From REEB95 sp050729835 (GTDB lineage Bacteria > Pseudomonadota > Alphaproteobacteria > ATCC43930 > CGMCC-115725): a stretch of 64,000 bases of DNA. The notes beneath the pieces were generated by a model. It worked only from the letters and a program-made list of their open reading frames with translations, did no database searches and had not been told where the DNA came from. The stretch is from contig JBOHLS010000004.1 in the NCBI GenBank assembly GCA_050729835.1, positions 95,578 through 159,577 on the forward strand, in the 5' to 3' direction. Below are positions 1 to 8,052 of the stretch, in pieces (position 1 is the stretch's first letter; the number at the start of each line of letters is the position of its first letter). The position numbers and the translations under genes are program-made.

Positions 1-714
1 ATCCTCTATCCGGCGATCGACCTCAAGGAAGGGCGCTGCGTGCGGCTGGTGCGCGGCGCGATGAACAGCGCCACCGTTTTCAACGACGATCCGGCGGCGC
101 AGGCGCGCGACTTCGCCGCCGCCGCCGCGACGTGGATTCACGTCGTCGATCTCGACGGCGCCTTTGCCGGCAAGCCGCGCAACGCCGCCGCGGTCGAGGC
201 CATTGTCAAAGCCGTGCCGGCCAAGGTGCAGCTCGGCGGCGGCATCCGTGATCAGGCGACGCTCGAAGCCTGGCTCGGCCAGGGCGTGGCGCGGGTCGTG
301 CTCGGCACGGCGGCAGTCAAGAATCCCAACCTGGTGCGGGAATCCTGCCGGCGCTGGCCCGGCCACGTGGCGCTCGGCATCGACGCACGCGGCGGCAGGG
401 TCGCGGTCGAGGGCTGGGCCGAAACCTCGGCGCTGGCGGCGCTCGATCTGGCGCGGCGCTTCGAAGACGCCGGCGCCGCTGCGATTATCTACACCGATAT
501 CGACCGCGACGGTGCGCTTCATGGCGTCAATGTCGAAGCGACGGCGGCGCTCGCCAAGGCGGTCAAGACGCCGGTCATCGCCTCGGGCGGCATTGCGTCG
601 CTCGACGATCTCGCCGCGCTCAAGGCGGCGGGGATTCCGGGTGCGATCCTCGGCCGCGCGCTGTACGACGGCGGCGTCGATCTCAAATCGGCGCTGGCCT
701 TGGCGGCGGCCTGA
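1..714 (+). CDS. hisA: HisA, ProFAR isomerase (5' end just cut off)
   Basis: Isomerises ProFAR to PRFAR in the cytoplasmic histidine pathway, feeding the HisF/HisH synthase. The window opens on codons reading ILYPAIDLKEG, the second residue onward of a HisA, so only the initiator codon appears to be missing. Seen along the barrel: the early catalytic Asp of AIDLKEG, the phosphate-binding GGGIRD near residue 80, the second catalytic Asp of YTDIDRDG, and the C-terminal phosphate loops ASGGIAS and GRALYDG. The length of about 238 residues is normal. The TGA stop overlaps the hisF ATG by one base, so the two are translationally coupled in the his operon. Confidence 0.97.
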   Translation: MLYPAIDLKEGRCVRLVRGAMNSATVFNDDPAAQARDFAAAAATWIHVVDLDGAFAGKPRNAAAVEAIVKAVPAKVQLGGGIRDQATLEAWLGQGVARVVLGTAAVKNPNLVRESCRRWPGHVALGIDARGGRVAVEGWAETSALAALDLARRFEDAGAAAIIYTDIDRDGALHGVNVEATAALAKAVKTPVIASGGIASLDDLAALKAAGIPGAILGRALYDGGVDLKSALALAAA

Positions 715-1472
715 TGCTCAAGGTTCGCGTCATTCCCTGTCTCGACGTCAAGGACGGCCGCGTCGTCAAAGGCGTCAATTTCGTCGATCTGGTCGATGCC
801 GGCGATCCGGTCGAGCAGGCCACGGTCTACGACGCCGAAGGCGCCGACGAACTAACCTTCCTCGACATCACCGCCTCGGCCGAGAACCGCGACACGCTCT
901 ACGACGTGGTGCGCCGCACCGCCGAGCGCTGCTTCATGCCGCTGACCGTCGGCGGCGGCGTGCGTTCGGTCGACGACATTCACAAGCTGCTGCTGGCCGG
1001 CGCCGACAAGGCCTCGATCAACACCGCCGCCGTGGCCCGGCCCGAGCTGGTGCGCGAGGCGGCGGAGAAATTCGGCAGCCAGTGCATCGTCGTCGCCATC
1101 GACGCCAAGCAGGCCGGTACCGGCAAGTGGGAGGTCTTCACCCATGGCGGCCGCCGCGCCACGGGCATCGACGCGGGTGAATGGGCCAAGCGCATGGCGG
1201 CGGGAGGCGCCGGCGAGATTCTGCTGACCTCGATGGACCGCGACGGCACGCAGCGCGGCTTCGATGTCGCGCTCACCCGCGCCATCGCCGATGCCGTGGC
1301 GATTCCAGTGATCGCCGCGGGCGGCGTCGGTGCGCTAGCGCACCTGGTCGAAGGCGTGCGCGACGGCCACGCCAGCGCGGTGCTCGCCGCCTCGATCTTC
1401 CATTTCGGCACCTTCCGGGTGGCCGAGGCCAAGGCGGCGCTCAAGGCCGCCGGGATTCCCGTCCGACTCTAG
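714..1472 (+). CDS. hisF: HisF, imidazole glycerol phosphate synthase cyclase subunit
   Basis: The cyclase subunit uses ammonia from HisH to turn PRFAR into imidazole glycerol phosphate and AICAR. The 252-residue protein is full length. Visible landmarks are IPCLDVKDGRVVKG with the catalytic Asp at residue 11, the phosphate loop GGGVRS, the second catalytic Asp in VAIDAK, LTSMDRDGT, and the late AAGGVG loop. It starts on the ATG inside the hisA stop (TGATG). The next gene in the usual alphaproteobacterial order is hisE, but here a padR gene on the other strand lies between them, so hisF is now the last gene of this transcription unit before the interruption. Confidence 0.98.
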   Translation: MLKVRVIPCLDVKDGRVVKGVNFVDLVDAGDPVEQATVYDAEGADELTFLDITASAENRDTLYDVVRRTAERCFMPLTVGGGVRSVDDIHKLLLAGADKASINTAAVARPELVREAAEKFGSQCIVVAIDAKQAGTGKWEVFTHGGRRATGIDAGEWAKRMAAGGAGEILLTSMDRDGTQRGFDVALTRAIADAVAIPVIAAGGVGALAHLVEGVRDGHASAVLAASIFHFGTFRVAEAKAALKAAGIPVRL

Positions 1473-1478
1473 CCGGGT

Positions 1479-2096
1479 TTACCGCGCCAGCGCCTGGCGG
1501 ATTTCGTCGGTCGTCCGCTTGACGATGTCGAGCACCCGCTGCTGCGCCTCGGGCGAAGCGGCGCGTGTTTCGCGGACCGCCGCCCGCAGCGCGTGCCACG
1601 CGACCCGGAGCTCGGACCGGTCGTCTTCCTCGACCGCCTCGCTGGCGAAGAAGCGCCGCATGCGCTCCATCTTGCGGGCGACGCGCTCGAACTGGGCGAG
1701 CATCGCCTGCACGTCCTCGCGGCGCTTATTGAGCTCGGCCTTGCCGGCGTCGGTGATGCGATAGGACTTCTTGTTGCCCTCGGATTCGACCGCAGCGCGG
1801 CCGAGTTCCTCGAGATAGGTCAACGCCGGATAGACCATGCCGGGGCTCGGCGCATAGAACCCGCCGGTGCGCTCGGTCAGCTCCTTGATGAGGTCGTAGC
1901 CGTGACGCGGCTGCTCCTCGAGCAGCGCCAGGATGAGCAGCTGCAATTCGCTGCTGCCGAGCTTGCGGCCGGCGCTGACACCGCGCGGTCCGAAGCCCAC
2001 GCCTTCTTCGACCCACCAGCCGAACCGGCCATAACCGTGGCGAAGGCGCATGAAACGCCGGCCGGCGGGGCCGAAACCCCTACAATCGCGATGCAT
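1479..2096 (-). CDS. PadR family transcriptional regulator
   Basis: A DNA-binding repressor of the PadR family, likely sensing a small ligand that is not identifiable here. The conserved winged-helix part reads LQLLILALLEEQPRHGYDLIKEL, then GMVYPALTYLEELG and KKSYRITDAGKAEL, followed by a helical dimerisation tail; the N-terminal ~45 residues are Gly/Arg rich. The start chosen is the ATG at 2096, preceded by GGAG about ten bases away; longer readings run through the promoter. The gene lies head-to-head with hisE and tail-to-tail with hisF, which splits the his operon. Its upstream region is strikingly AT-rich and holds repeats fit for autoregulation. Confidence 0.9.
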   Translation of the reverse strand: MHRDCRGFGPAGRRFMRLRHGYGRFGWWVEEGVGFGPRGVSAGRKLGSSELQLLILALLEEQPRHGYDLIKELTERTGGFYAPSPGMVYPALTYLEELGRAAVESEGNKKSYRITDAGKAELNKRREDVQAMLAQFERVARKMERMRRFFASEAVEEDDRSELRVAWHALRAAVRETRAASPEAQQRVLDIVKRTTDEIRQALAR

Positions 2097-2097
2097 A

Positions 2098-2158
2098 ATG
2101 ATACTCCGTACAAACATAAAACACATCGTACAATATATCTTAAGTATCATACTGTCAA
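2098..2158 (-). promoter_or_regulatory. padR promoter and candidate PadR operator
   Basis: Read on the minus strand there is a TTGACA box (2153-2158), a 17-base spacer and a TATTGT box (2130-2135), a good sigma-70 promoter for padR. ATGATAC (2098-2104) is repeated inverted as GTATCAT (2144-2150, inside the spacer), and CGTACAA occurs twice in direct orientation (2107-2113 and 2127-2133, the second on the -10 box). These repeats are inferred to be autoregulatory operator sites. The block is far more AT-rich than its surroundings. Confidence 0.7.
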
Positions 2159-2250
2159 GATCAAAAACCCGAGCGGATTGGCAATCGGCCGCCGACTTGC
2201 AATAGAGGCGAAACCTGTCAGAAATCCGCCCACAACCTGCGAGGCTTGCC

Positions 2251-2583
2251 ATGAGTGACATCGACGGCACGACACTCGACCGGCTTTTCGCCGTGATCGC
2301 AGCGCGGCGCGGCGCCGATCCGGCGACGTCCTATACCGCCAAGTTGTTGCGCGAGGGCAAGGGTGCGATCGCCAAGAAACTCGGCGAGGAAGCGATCGAA
2401 GCCGGCATCGAAATCGTCAAAGGCGACCGGACGCGGCTGGTCGCCGAAAGCGCCGACGTGCTCTATCATCTCTTGGTGGCCTGGGCCGATGCCGGTGTGG
2501 CGCCGGCGGAAGTCTGGCGAGCGCTCGAATCGCGCCAGGGCCGCTCCGGCATCGCCGAAAAGCAGTCCCGCGCCGGCGGCTGA
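2251..2583 (+). CDS. hisE: HisE, phosphoribosyl-ATP pyrophosphatase
   Basis: Hydrolyses phosphoribosyl-ATP to phosphoribosyl-AMP, the second step of histidine synthesis. At 110 residues it is a stand-alone HisE of normal size with the MazG-like helical fold: SYTAKLLREGKGAIAKKLGEEA, with metal-binding acidic residues in GEEAIEAGIE, then AESADVLYHLLV. The start ATG at 2251 follows about 150 bases of divergent intergenic DNA shared with padR. It therefore needs its own promoter or long read-through from hisF; a weak TTGGCA/AATAGA pair lies near 2178-2206. The HIT remnant follows one base after the stop. Confidence 0.95.
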   Translation: MSDIDGTTLDRLFAVIAARRGADPATSYTAKLLREGKGAIAKKLGEEAIEAGIEIVKGDRTRLVAESADVLYHLLVAWADAGVAPAEVWRALESRQGRSGIAEKQSRAGG

Positions 2584-2584
2584 C

Positions 2585-2947
2585 ATGGCCTATGACCGCA
2601 ACAACGTCTTCGCGCGCATCCTGCGCGGCGAGATTCCCTGCCAGAATGTCTACGAAGACGCGCACGTCTTGGCGTTCAACGACATCAGGCCGCAGGCGCC
2701 CACCCACATCCTGGTGATCCCCAAAGGCGAATACGTCTCGTTCGACGATTTCGCCGCTCAGGCTTCGGCGGCCGAGCAGACGGCATTCCTCAAGGCCGTG
2801 GGTACGGTGGCGCGGTAGCTGGGTCTGGCCGCGGGCGGCTACCGGATCCTGGCCAATCACGGCGCCGATGCCGGCCAGGAAGTGCCGCATTTCCACGTCC
2901 ATATTTTCGGCGGCAAGCGTCTCGGCCGTATGCTGCCGCGCGAATAG
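2585..2947 (+). pseudogene. HIT family protein interrupted by an in-frame TAG
   Basis: The reading frame encodes a histidine-triad nucleotide-binding protein of 120 residues, the usual size for the HinT/PKCI group that cleaves nucleotide phosphoramidates. It begins with AYDRNNVFARILRGEIPC, continues with PTHILVIPKGEYVSF, and after codon 78 ends with the catalytic triad PHFHVHIFGG and GRMLPRE. Codon 78 (2816-2818) is TAG where family members usually have Glu or Gln (VAR-x-LGL). The frame is otherwise perfect on both sides. As written, the product would stop before the active site and be inactive. The place after hisE is typical. Either a very young pseudogene or a single-base sequence error. 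Confidence 0.85.
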
Positions 2948-2990
2948 GCCGAACTCCCGGTTCCCCGCATCCGGCCGCGTTGGCACTTCG

Positions 2991-3089
2991 TTAACCATAA
3001 AATTCTGCCAATTTACCAAGGAAAACTGCGGCTTTCCAGGCGCGTTTGGGATAAAGTTTTAGGCGCTTTAGCCGAAAATTAACCATAAA
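2991..3089 (+). promoter_or_regulatory. Paired TTAACCATAAA motifs (CtrA-like half-sites)
   Basis: TTAACCATAAA occurs twice in the same orientation, at 2991-3001 and 3079-3089, the second 40 bases before the PAS_5 start. TTAACCAT is a known half-site for the alphaproteobacterial cell-cycle regulator CtrA. The intervening DNA is AT-rich for this genome. That CtrA acts here is inference. Confidence 0.45.
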
Positions 3090-3128
3090 CGACGTCTAAT
3101 CAGCGCCACGGTAAGACCCGAGGATTCG

Positions 3129-3701
3129 ATGTTGGCCGACGCCTTGATTCATCCGGTGCTGGGCTCGCTGCTGCGCTATTGGAACGACAAGCGCGGCGCC
3201 GAGCGCATCATGCCCGAACGCAAGGACATCGATCCGCTCGAGATGGGCGCGCGGCTGCTGCCCCATCTGTTGCTGTGCGATCTCTTCGAGCGCGGCAACC
3301 GCGTCCGTTTTCGGGTTGTCGGCACCAACATCGTGCGACGCTGGGGTTTCGAGCCGACGGCAAAATATCTCGACGAAGGCCTCGGCCCCTATTTCGCCAC
3401 GCTGGGCGAATTGCATCATGCCTGCTTTGCCTCGCGATCGCCGATCTATTCGGTGAGCGCGTTCCGCTGGGGCGTCAACCGCGAGCTCGAGGCGCATCAT
3501 CTCCTGTTGCCGCTGACCAAGGGCGGCTTCGAGCCGGCAATCGCCTTGGCCGGCGTCGCCTTCCGGTCGGACGAAGTGTTCCCGCCGCAAATCCGCAACC
3601 TCAAGGGTGTCGCGCGCTTCGAGGAGCGGTATCGCTCCACCGTCGACGCGTCGGAAGAGCCCGAACGCCGCACCGGCACTCCCGGCCGCAACGTCGCCTA
3701 G
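3129..3701 (+). CDS. PAS_5 domain protein (PF07310-like)
   Basis: A 190-residue protein that matches the stand-alone PAS_5 (DUF1457) family common in Rhodospirillales. The PAS-like core runs from about residue 15 to 150, with LRYWNDKRG, PHLLLCDLFERGNRVRFRVVG and a GxF-type segment near LTKGGFEPAIALAG; no output domain follows. The family is thought to be sensory or adaptor-like, but its ligand and partner are unknown. The ATG at 3129 is the first plausible start. It stands alone between the his block and an IS630 element, which begins 33 bases past its stop, and carries paired CtrA-like motifs upstream. Confidence 0.85.
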   Translation: MLADALIHPVLGSLLRYWNDKRGAERIMPERKDIDPLEMGARLLPHLLLCDLFERGNRVRFRVVGTNIVRRWGFEPTAKYLDEGLGPYFATLGELHHACFASRSPIYSVSAFRWGVNRELEAHHLLLPLTKGGFEPAIALAGVAFRSDEVFPPQIRNLKGVARFEERYRSTVDASEEPERRTGTPGRNVA

Positions 3702-3734
3702 CCCTTCGCCCGTGCTACGCGGATATCCGGGAAA

Positions 3735-4926
3735 CTAGTCACCTGGAACTGAAGTCCACTACATTGTAGAAGAGCGCTCTGGATCTTGGAAGGAGAGCGC
3801 TGATGGCGAATGCACGTGCGAAGGGGCGGCCGATCGCGCCGTTGGAGTTGAGCGCCGAGGAGCGGACCTATCTGGAGCGGCAAGTGCGGCGCCACCGCGT
3901 TGCCCGATCGCTGTCCGAGCGGTGCCGCGTCATCCTGCGATGCGCCGATGGTTTGTCCAGCAAGTTTGTCGCGGCCGAGATCGGCCTCCACGAACACACG
4001 GTTGGCAAGTGGCGGCGCCGTTTCTTGAAAGGTCGCTGCGATGGTCTGCTGGACGAGGCTCGCCCTGGCCGGCCGCGCACCATCGACGACGATCAGGTTG
4101 CCGCTGTGATCGAGCGGACGTTACGCACCACGCCGGCCGACGCGACGCACTGGTCGATCCGTTCGATGGCGGCGGAAACCGGCTTTTCCCATACCACGAT
4201 CCGCCGGATGTGGGCGGCGTTCGGCTTGCAGCCGCACCGCAGCCAGACCTTCAAGCTGTCGAACGATCCGCTGTTCGTCGACAAGGTGCGCGATATCGTC
4301 GGCCTTTACCTCTCGCCGCCCAACCGGGCGCTTGTTCTCAGCATCGACGAGAAGAGCCAGATCCAGGCCCTGGACCGCGAGCAACCGGTCTTGCCGATGA
4401 TGCCTGGCGTCCCCGAACGCCGGATGCATAATTACGTGCGGCACGGGACGACTTCGCTGTTCGCCGCCCTCGATGTCGCCTCGGGCTTCGTCATCGGCAA
4501 GTGCTACAAGCGCCACCGGGCGGCCGAGTTCCTAAGCTTCCTCAAAGAGGTCGACGCTCAAGTCCCTGACGGGCTCGATGTCCATATCGTCATGGACAAC
4601 TATGCCACCCACAAGACGCGCAAGATCAGGGCGTGGCTCGCCCGCCGGCCGCATTATCACGTGCACTTCACGCCGACTTCGGCGTCCTGGATCAATCAGG
4701 TCGAGCGCTGGTTTGCAGAACTCACCAGAAAGCGGCTCCGGCGCGGCATCCATACCTCGGTCAGGCTGCTGCAAGCCGACATCCGCGCCTTCATCGACCG
4801 GCACAACCAAAACCCCAAGCCCTTCAAATGGACCAAGTCCGCCGACCAAATCCTGGCCTCGGTCAAGCGCTTCTGCCAGAAGACTCACAAAACATTATGC
4901 GCCGAACTTTAGATTCACGTGACTAG
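3735..4926 (+). mobile_element. IS630-type insertion sequence, intact
   Basis: The element is bounded by imperfect inverted repeats: CTAGTCACCTGGAACTGAAGT at 3735-3755 and its partner at 4906-4926, matching at 17 of 21 positions. Both ends carry the TA dinucleotide that IS630 elements duplicate (3736-3737 and 4924-4925). One full-length transposase gene fills it, and its stop lies inside the right repeat. The right TA forms part of the stop codon of kup. The frame is intact and the ends are similar, which suggests recent or still active insertion. Confidence 0.9.
3803..4912 (+). CDS. IS630 family transposase
   Basis: A DDE transposase that moves its element by cut-and-paste into TA sites. 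The 369 residues hold an N-terminal homeodomain/HTH part (about 20-130, with AAEIGLHEHTVGKWRRRF and a second HTH near FSHTTIRRMW). The catalytic domain follows, with DDE residues D182 in SIDEKSQIQ, D265 in VMDNYATHK and E301 in NQVERWF; the last two are 36 residues apart, near the 34-35 residue spacing typical of the family. The ATG at 3803 has GGAAGGAG upstream. The gene is uninterrupted, so a single frame gives the whole enzyme, unlike IS630 relatives that need frameshifting. Confidence 0.97.
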   Translation: MANARAKGRPIAPLELSAEERTYLERQVRRHRVARSLSERCRVILRCADGLSSKFVAAEIGLHEHTVGKWRRRFLKGRCDGLLDEARPGRPRTIDDDQVAAVIERTLRTTPADATHWSIRSMAAETGFSHTTIRRMWAAFGLQPHRSQTFKLSNDPLFVDKVRDIVGLYLSPPNRALVLSIDEKSQIQALDREQPVLPMMPGVPERRMHNYVRHGTTSLFAALDVASGFVIGKCYKRHRAAEFLSFLKEVDAQVPDGLDVHIVMDNYATHKTRKIRAWLARRPHYHVHFTPTSASWINQVERWFAELTRKRLRRGIHTSVRLLQADIRAFIDRHNQNPKPFKWTKSADQILASVKRFCQKTHKTLCAEL

Positions 4927-6815
4927 ATCTCGATCTGGCCGCCGAGCTCGACCACCCGGTTCGACGGAATACGGAAGAACTCGGTCGCGTTGACCATCGT
5001 CGCCTGGAGGAAGACGAACAGCCGCTTGCGCCAGCGCCAGAAGCGCGGCGTCGAGGCGCTCACCACCACCTTCTCGCGGCCGATGAAGAACGACGTCTCC
5101 ATCAGGTTGAACTTGAGGCGCATCAGCCTGAGCTGCGCCAGGGTGCGCGGGATGTTGGGCTCGTCGAGGAAGCCATAGCGCACCGCCACCGTGTGAAAAT
5201 TGTGCTTGAGATTCTTGACCTCGAGTCGCTGGTCGTCGGGTACGTGCGGGATGTCGCAGGTCTCGATCTTCATCAGCACGACGCGCTCGTGCAGCACCTT
5301 GTTGTGCTTGAGATTGTGCAGTAGCGCCGCCGGCACCAGCTCGGGGTTGGCGGTCATGAACACGGCCGTGCCGGCGACGCGTTCGGGATGGCCGGGCTTG
5401 AGCGTCGCCAGGAAGGTCGGCAGCGGCAGCGCGCCGCGAGCACGTTGCGCCGCCAGGCGGTCGCGTCCTTCCATCCACGTCGACATGATGACGAACACGA
5501 CCAGGCCGATCGCCAGCGGGAACCATCCGCCTTCGACGAACTTGAGCAGATTGGCCGAGAAGAACAGCAAATCAACGAACAGGAAAAAGCCGAAAACCAG
5601 CGCCGCCTGCAACGGGTTCCAGCGCGCGACTCCGACCGCATAGACCAGGGCCAATACCGTGGTCAGCGACATGGTGCCGGTGACCGCGATGCCGTAGGCG
5701 GCGCCCAGATTGTCGGAGCTCTTGAAGCCCAGCACCAGGAACACGACCGCAACGAACAGCATCAGGTTGACCCGCGGCACAAAGACCTGGCCGATCTCCT
5801 CTTCCGAGGTGTGACGCACCTGGAAACGCGGCAGGTAACCCAGCTGCACCGCCTGGCGCGTCATCGAGAAGGCGCCGGAGATCACCGCCTGCGACGCGAT
5901 CACGGTGGCGATCGCGGCCAGCACCACCAGGGGATAAAGCCCCCAGCCCGGCGCCAGGCGATAGAACGGGTTCTCGATCGCGCCCGGGTTGGCCAGCAGC
6001 ATCGCGCCCTGGCCGAGATAATTGAGCATCAGCGCCGGAAAGACGAACGCCAGCCAGTCGGCGCGAATCGGCCGCAGGCCGAAATGGCCCATGTCGGCGT
6101 AAAGGGTCTCGCAGCCGGTGAACACCAGAACCACGGCGCCGAGCAGCAGGAACCCGCGCAGCGGATGGTCGAATAGCAGGCTGATGCCGTAGAGCGGATC
6201 GAGCGCCCACAGGATCCCCGGCTGGCGGACGATCTCGACCAGGCCTAGCAAGCCGATGACGACGAACCACACCAGGATGATCGGCCCGAACAGACCGCCG
6301 ACCATGCCGGTGCCGCGCCGCTGCATGGCAAAGAGCGCGAACAGGAGCACCAGGGTGATGGGAATGACGTAAGGATCGAACAACGGCGTCGCGACCTTGA
6401 GACCTTCGACCGCGCTGAGCACCGAGATCGCCGGCGTGATCACGCCGTCGCCGTAGAACAGCGACGCGCCGAGCAGGCCGGCGGCGAGAATCCACCAGCG
6501 CAACTTCGGCCGGCCGATGGCGGCGCGCAGCGCCAGCGCCGTCAGCGCCAGGATGCCGCCCTCGCCGCGGTTGTCGGCGCGCATGATCACCGAGACGTAC
6601 TTGACCGTGACGACGACGATGAGCGCCCAGGTGAGCAGCGACAACACGCCATAGACGTTGGCATGTGTGATGACGCCGCCGAGCTCGACGAAGCACAGCT
6701 TGACGGTATAGAGCGGCGAGGTGCCGATATCGCCGTACACCACGCCAAGCGCGCCGAGATAGAGATTCTGGTGCATCTGACGCTGGTGCCCGTTGAGCGT
6801 GGCCGTTTGGGCCAT
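4923..6815 (-). CDS. kup: Kup, low-affinity potassium:proton symporter
   Basis: An inner-membrane potassium uptake protein of the KUP/HAK/KT family. The 630 residues start with a cytoplasmic tail, then the signature GDIGTSPLY at 28-36 in the first membrane helix. About twelve hydrophobic helices follow up to roughly residue 450, including YGDGVITPAISVLSA, and then a soluble C-terminal domain ending NRVVELGGQIEI, which is the normal family end. The TAG stop (4923-4925) contains the TA duplicated by the IS630 insertion, so the coding sequence survived intact. It is a single gene on the minus strand; nothing beside it hints at regulation. Confidence 0.96.
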   Translation of the reverse strand: MAQTATLNGHQRQMHQNLYLGALGVVYGDIGTSPLYTVKLCFVELGGVITHANVYGVLSLLTWALIVVVTVKYVSVIMRADNRGEGGILALTALALRAAIGRPKLRWWILAAGLLGASLFYGDGVITPAISVLSAVEGLKVATPLFDPYVIPITLVLLFALFAMQRRGTGMVGGLFGPIILVWFVVIGLLGLVEIVRQPGILWALDPLYGISLLFDHPLRGFLLLGAVVLVFTGCETLYADMGHFGLRPIRADWLAFVFPALMLNYLGQGAMLLANPGAIENPFYRLAPGWGLYPLVVLAAIATVIASQAVISGAFSMTRQAVQLGYLPRFQVRHTSEEEIGQVFVPRVNLMLFVAVVFLVLGFKSSDNLGAAYGIAVTGTMSLTTVLALVYAVGVARWNPLQAALVFGFFLFVDLLFFSANLLKFVEGGWFPLAIGLVVFVIMSTWMEGRDRLAAQRARGALPLPTFLATLKPGHPERVAGTAVFMTANPELVPAALLHNLKHNKVLHERVVLMKIETCDIPHVPDDQRLEVKNLKHNFHTVAVRYGFLDEPNIPRTLAQLRLMRLKFNLMETSFFIGREKVVVSASTPRFWRWRKRLFVFLQATMVNATEFFRIPSNRVVELGGQIEI

Positions 6816-6941
6816 CGAGACGATGCCTGCTGCGGAATCGGAGGGGTGTGGAAGGCGCCGTGTTTAGCCCTTCCGCCGTGCGGCCGCAAGCGCGTCCGAG
6901 AACCGCCTGTCAGGTCAGGGACATAATGCCGATTCCGGGCG

Positions 6942-7367
6942 TTATCGGACGATCACCACGCCCTTCATCGTCGGGTGGATCTTGCAGAAATAGGCATAGG
7001 CCCCCGGCTTGGCGAAGGTGAACGAGAAGGAATCGCCGGTGTCGAGCAGCTGCGAGCCGAACGACGGCTTGGCGCCCACGCCGGTGACGGTATGGGCGTC
7101 GTTGTCTTTGTTGATCCAGGTGACGGCGGTGCCGGGCTTAACCGTCAACGTCGCGGGTCCGAACGCGAAATTGCTGATGAAAACCTGATTCGACCCGGCC
7201 GCGGGCAACACGGCGTCGGCTGGCGTCGCGCTGCCCATATGGCCCATGTCGCTCATGTCGTGCGTCATCGATTGGGCGCGCGACGGTGGCGCATAGGCGA
7301 CGATGCCGAAGACGACGGCGGCGGTGAGCGCCGCCGCGCCGATCGAGCCATGCGAGAATCCGCGCAT
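6942..7367 (-). CDS. Secreted cupredoxin (pseudoazurin/plastocyanin-like blue copper protein)
   Basis: A periplasmic electron-transfer protein with a type-1 copper site. The 141 residues begin with a signal peptide (about 1-33, ending PPSRAQS) and a short Met/His-rich linker (THDMSDMGHMG) that may bind copper. The cupredoxin barrel follows. Copper ligands visible are His in DNDAHTV and Cys, His and Met in YFCKIHPTMKG. The start at 7367 gives a proper signal sequence; longer readings do not. It is divergent from the broken ECF sigma gene, and such sigma/anti-sigma pairs are sometimes found beside cupredoxins, so the sigma factor may once have driven it. Confidence 0.92.
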   Translation of the reverse strand: MRGFSHGSIGAAALTAAVVFGIVAYAPPSRAQSMTHDMSDMGHMGSATPADAVLPAAGSNQVFISNFAFGPATLTVKPGTAVTWINKDNDAHTVTGVGAKPSFGSQLLDTGDSFSFTFAKPGAYAYFCKIHPTMKGVVIVR

Positions 7368-7444
7368 GGCTGCCTCACGCTCCGAGCGTCGTATCGGCCA
7401 AGACCACGGCGTGGCCTTTGACCGCCACTTCGCGCACGCCGAGC

Positions 7445-8052
7445 ATGCTACCGAGCTTGTCCGCCGGCACTTTGAGCGGTCCCGGCCCTGAGCCCTGGCC
7501 GGCCGGCGGTCGCGATTTCGCAAGCTCGGTCCTGCCGCATCTCGATGCGGCCTACAACCTCGCGCGCTGGCTGGTGCGCGATCCGGCCGACTCCCAGGAT
7601 GTCGTACAGAAGGCGGTCGTGCGCGCATTGACCTATTTCGCGAGCTTCCGTGGCGACAACGCGCGTGGCTGGTTCCTGCAGATACTGCGCAATGCCGCGC
7701 CTATGCCTCGATGAAGCTCGATCGCGGTTTGCGCACCGTGCCGCTGGCCACGGGCGACGACGCGGCCGCCGGCGCGCCCGAGCCGGCCGACGACCCCGAA
7801 AGCGCGCTGCTCAAGGTGCGCTCACACGAGAGCCTCGACCGGCTGCTGGCGTCACTACCGGTCTAGCTGCGCGAAGCCATCGTGCTGCGCGAGATCGAGG
7901 AACTTTCGTACAAGGAGATTGCGCAGATCACTCAGGCGCCGATCGGCACGGTGATGTCGCGGCTGTGTCGGGCACGGCAGCTGCTGATCGCGGCGGCGCG
8001 GCGCGAGGTGGTGCCATGCCCCGCCCGCATGATACCGGCGAGTGCGAGATGA
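7445..8052 (+). pseudogene. ECF sigma factor, broken by a frameshift and a TAG
   Basis: The remains of an extracytoplasmic-function RNA polymerase sigma factor. Region 2 is clear from about 7530 (LDAAYNLARWLVRDPADSQDVVQ, then DNARGWFLQILRNAA). Near 7697-7703 the frame shifts, apparently by two extra bases in a GCGC run or one lost base, and the protein resumes as YASMKLDRGLRTVPLATGDD. Region 4 (LREAIVLREIEELSYKEIAQI, then GTVMSRLCRARQLL) is in that second frame but is preceded by TAG at 7864-7866, where Glu or Gln would be expected. Two independent lesions make a real pseudogene likely. The 3' end overlaps the intact anti-sigma start, the normal arrangement. The start is uncertain (ATG 7445 or TTG 7418). 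Confidence 0.85.

Noticed and set aside
2816..7866. TAG recoded as Glu/Gln (amber readthrough) in the HIT and sigma genes
   Set aside because: TAG is the normal stop of hisF, kup, the PAS_5 gene, the transposase, the anti-sigma gene and the binding-protein gene here, and the sigma gene also has a frameshift. Decay or error is simpler.
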